In this document: one piece after another, positions 61,306-64,000 of the stretch | Numbering within the stretch: the first letter of the stretch is position 1 | Layout of the letters: each line of letters begins with the position of its first letter | Source of the DNA: Trogon surrucura | Lineage: Eukaryota; Chordata; Aves; Trogoniformes; Trogonidae | Assembly (NCBI GenBank): GCA_020746105.1 | Contig: CM036617.1 | Location: 175,674,412-175,738,411 of the forward strand | Length of the DNA: 64,000 bases | Reading direction: 5' to 3' | Made by a program: the position numbers and the translations under genes | The notes under the pieces: model-generated | What the model saw: the letters and a program-made list of their open reading frames with translations, nothing else | What the model was told of the DNA's origin: nothing | The model's database searches: none

Positions 61306-64000
61306 GGCGCTGGGTTTTTAAATGCACTACACCTATGTATGTTGTTATGTCTGTGTATGTATACATATGCTATAGAGGTTGACTCTGCAAACTCTGAGTA
61401 TTATGCAATATAACCCAATAAACCATGAAAATGCATATCTAATATCTCCGGAACTTCAAAGGTTTTACTCATGCTTAAAGTTATGTACAAACTTAAGTGT
61501 TTTGGTGGATCAGAGATGAAATATTCACCACCTTACAGGAGCAACCATTAATAATTGAACTTTAGATTCTACTTTGTAATAGACTTTTAAATGAGTATGT
61601 GATCAAATGAAAAACCAAAATCTGAATAGCCACATCTTTGAGAAAGTTCTGCTAGGTTTTTCATATTGAAAAAAAAAACACATAGAGTTATGAGACTGGA
61701 AAAGAAGACAGTAGCCAATTATTAGGTTTAAAAAGAACATGTTCATTTTAAGTTGAAGGCTTTCAGATATTATGTCAGGGAACAGCACAGGTTGTTTAGA
61801 AAAGTCCATGTGATGAGGTCATGCTCTTGCAATGTGCCATAGCAGCTTCCTTTAGGGCAGTGTGCTGAACACCACTGTAATTTCCCTCCTGTTCCAGGAG
61901 TTGCTCTCTGTGAAACTGTATTATCTGATTCAACCATTTAATTGGACTACTTGTAACAACAAACTTCATTTTCCACTATCTCCTCATCATGTCTCTGGTG
62001 GTCTTAACATACGAAAGTCAACCTGAACATTCAGCCTCAGGTTAAAAAGTGCTCAGTTATGTACTAGGCAGAAGCACTTCTTTGATTCATTTGGGAAAAC
62101 AATTGTCTGAGCTTGGCTTGTAGCTTTAAGGAATTGGGAAGCTGCTGAAATATAGAACACAGAGTGCTTTTATGGTTTTAGTGTGTGAATTTACAGCAGT
62201 TCAGAAAGCAAAGGAGTAGAAATTAAGAACAAATAGGCAGGTAAAATAAGCTCTTTTTGTTTTCTTTAACAATACATTACTGACCACAACTATGAGGAGA
62301 AACATGAATCACTGCTAAACTATAAGGATATCTTTTTTTTTTTTTAAAGTTGTATATGTATTACAAGTGAAATGGTCATGCAGAATCTGAGGGCGAAATT
62401 TCAGTAACTAACTCTCTCCATTCCTATGCAAGAAAAGAAAATAATGAAAGCATGCAGATATCTTCCCATGATTCCTTTTTTCTCTTTGAAAATGCAAATT
62501 ATATCATCAGATAGAATTTTAAGGTTAATGAGAACAGCTACAAATCAGACAAAAATCACCAACACAACACAATATCTTCCTATTCATATATAGTGGACAT
62601 CAGTTAAAAATGTTGGGCATATGGGGCAGGAGGAAAGGAGAATGTGTATATTACATCCTACTTTTTCAAGCAGAGACTATAGAACTTACTCATTCTCATT
62701 CAAGAAGTCAGTAATAGAAACAAAAGTAGAGTCGAAAAGCGGTATCCACTGTAGACTTGCTGCAACAATGTTAAGAACAAGCACTCTGTGTCTGACTTTC
62801 TAAGCAGTGTTTGCTGAAGTCAAGTAGAAACTAGGTGGATATTTTAAGCAGGTTACAGCAGAAGTCACTAGAGAAGTTGATAAATTGTGGTTTGCTGCAT
62901 ACTACTATCACGCAAAGATAGCTGGAACAATTGTACAGAGTGATGTTACTCAAATTTACCACAAGAAAGTGCCCTAGGTACAAGGAAGGTTACCCCAGAG
63001 CTAGCTATGAGTATGGTTCTCAGAAATTTAAAGTCAACACAAGACCAACCCTGCCTGTCACATAACAAAACCATGTATAAACATATAATCTGGGTAGCGA
63101 GATGATATTTTCATTAATGGTTTTGGTAAAAATGAAGTGTTACTTGTTTATCAAGACCATATTCCTATGCACTTATTTTATAATGACAATATAATGAAAT
63201 CATACCCAAGTACAAAGAGGTTCCGTATCCTGAACCTTGATGTAAATCAGATGTGAAATAATTTCTAGCTTCCTATTCCTTATTATAATTTTCAATATGA
63301 AAGATGTTTGTGCTCCATCAACTTTGTTTCAGAATTAACATTGTGTGTCTGCATGGATAAATAAATAATTGTGATGATTTATTTCTTGGAAGTCCCAGCA
63401 CAAGCTCTAAGTGCCCTGTTTAAACATTTTGACAATCTCTCACTTATTACCTATTCAACAGAAGTATTCCAACATAGATCTACTAAATATATATTTTATG
63501 AGAGGATGGTTTATACTGTAATCTTAAACTTCAATGTGAAAAAAAATCATGCTGAAACTCTATGCCCTCAATTCTTAAAGGGGTGAGGGGGAGCTATTTC
63601 TCTTGTAAAACTTTTATAGTTAATTTAGGCTCTATGTTACAATAATTTGTCTCCTTTGGCTTTTTTTCTACCTTTTTATTGCAGTTCTATCTTTTATTCA
63701 TTTTTTCCATTACCTAGAATGAGTCCTGTCTGCTTGCCCACATGAACAGCTCAATGCTTGCTATTTGCAGAAATTGAGGGTTGCAAGTCTTAGTCTCAGA
63801 AAGCTCGCTCTGCATGCCAGAAGAAATGGTTCAGGTGTTTCTCGAGTTCAAGTAAGAGGTGGGGTCACCAAGCACCCATTGAATAAAGAGGCTTGGAGAA
63901 GATCCTTTCTCTCCTGAACACGCAGAAAAAGTGTTGAACTGTTAGAAAAGATTTGGGATGGCAGCACACTGTTAGCATAGCTAAACTAACACGTAAGTGG
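61306..64000. other. 2.7 kb of unique AT-rich DNA, no gene seen
   Basis: No transposable-element signature is recognised and open frames are under 80 codons. A T-run lies near 62331-62344. The last few hundred bases (63820-63900) are slightly GC-richer without a recognisable feature. Confidence 0.5.

Noticed and set aside
60940-61413. 157-codon plus-strand open frame, and similar plus-strand frames at 59168-59524, 60684-61040 and 22407-22799
   Set aside because: Shadows antisense to CR1 ORF2 coding sequence on the minus strand.

Overview
This 64-kb window looks like a gene-poor, AT-rich stretch of a bird nuclear genome. I found no host protein-coding gene, rRNA or functional tRNA gene that I can support. 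The identification as avian rests on repeat content. At least thirteen CR1 LINE copies carry the diagnostic 3' octamer tail (ATTCTATG or ATTCTGTG repeats). Three loci are solo LTRs of avian ERVL-like type. Four copies belong to a SINE with a tRNA-Ile head and a CR1-like tail. Such SINEs are known from passerines (TguSINE1-type), so a passerine is my best guess. A GC-rich fragment at 38043-38500 is the 3' end of a non-CR1, RTE-like LINE. If it is AviRTE, which has a patchy distribution in birds, a suboscine passerine or another AviRTE-carrying lineage becomes plausible. That is inference.

Layout: 1-4350 is mostly unique DNA with one 5'-truncated SINE (1816-1939) and an unexplained GC-richer patch (2230-2660). 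4351-8170 holds three CR1 fragments and a 600-bp solo LTR (5621-6220). 12353-15401 is a dense composite: an old CR1, a longer CR1 with much of its RT core missing, and a solo LTR that lands in or beside that CR1. 19581-19960 is a SINE beside a CR1 relic. 21857-23050 is a badly decayed long CR1. 23.05-46.76 kb is nearly repeat-free apart from one CR1 (31515) and the RTE-like fragment; a 50-codon exon-like open frame lies just after that fragment (38842). 46766-48110 is a SINE and a CR1. 51757-54083 is a three-level nest: an older LTR interrupted by a second LTR in the opposite orientation, itself interrupted by a short CR1. Direct repeats resolve every junction. 54838-56652 has a CR1 tail and a SINE. 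58828-61305 has two young, nearly identical CR1 copies on the same strand.

The elements interact as a history rather than a pathway. The CR1 enzyme is the presumed driver of both the CR1 and SINE insertions, since both share the CR1 3' end. Three CR1 copies (7744, 58828, 60340) share one 5-nt loss that shifts the ORF2 C-terminus out of frame, which points to a common, possibly trans-mobilised subfamily. The remaining unique sequence shows no recognisable genes; any function there, such as distal regulation, cannot be judged from a single sequence.
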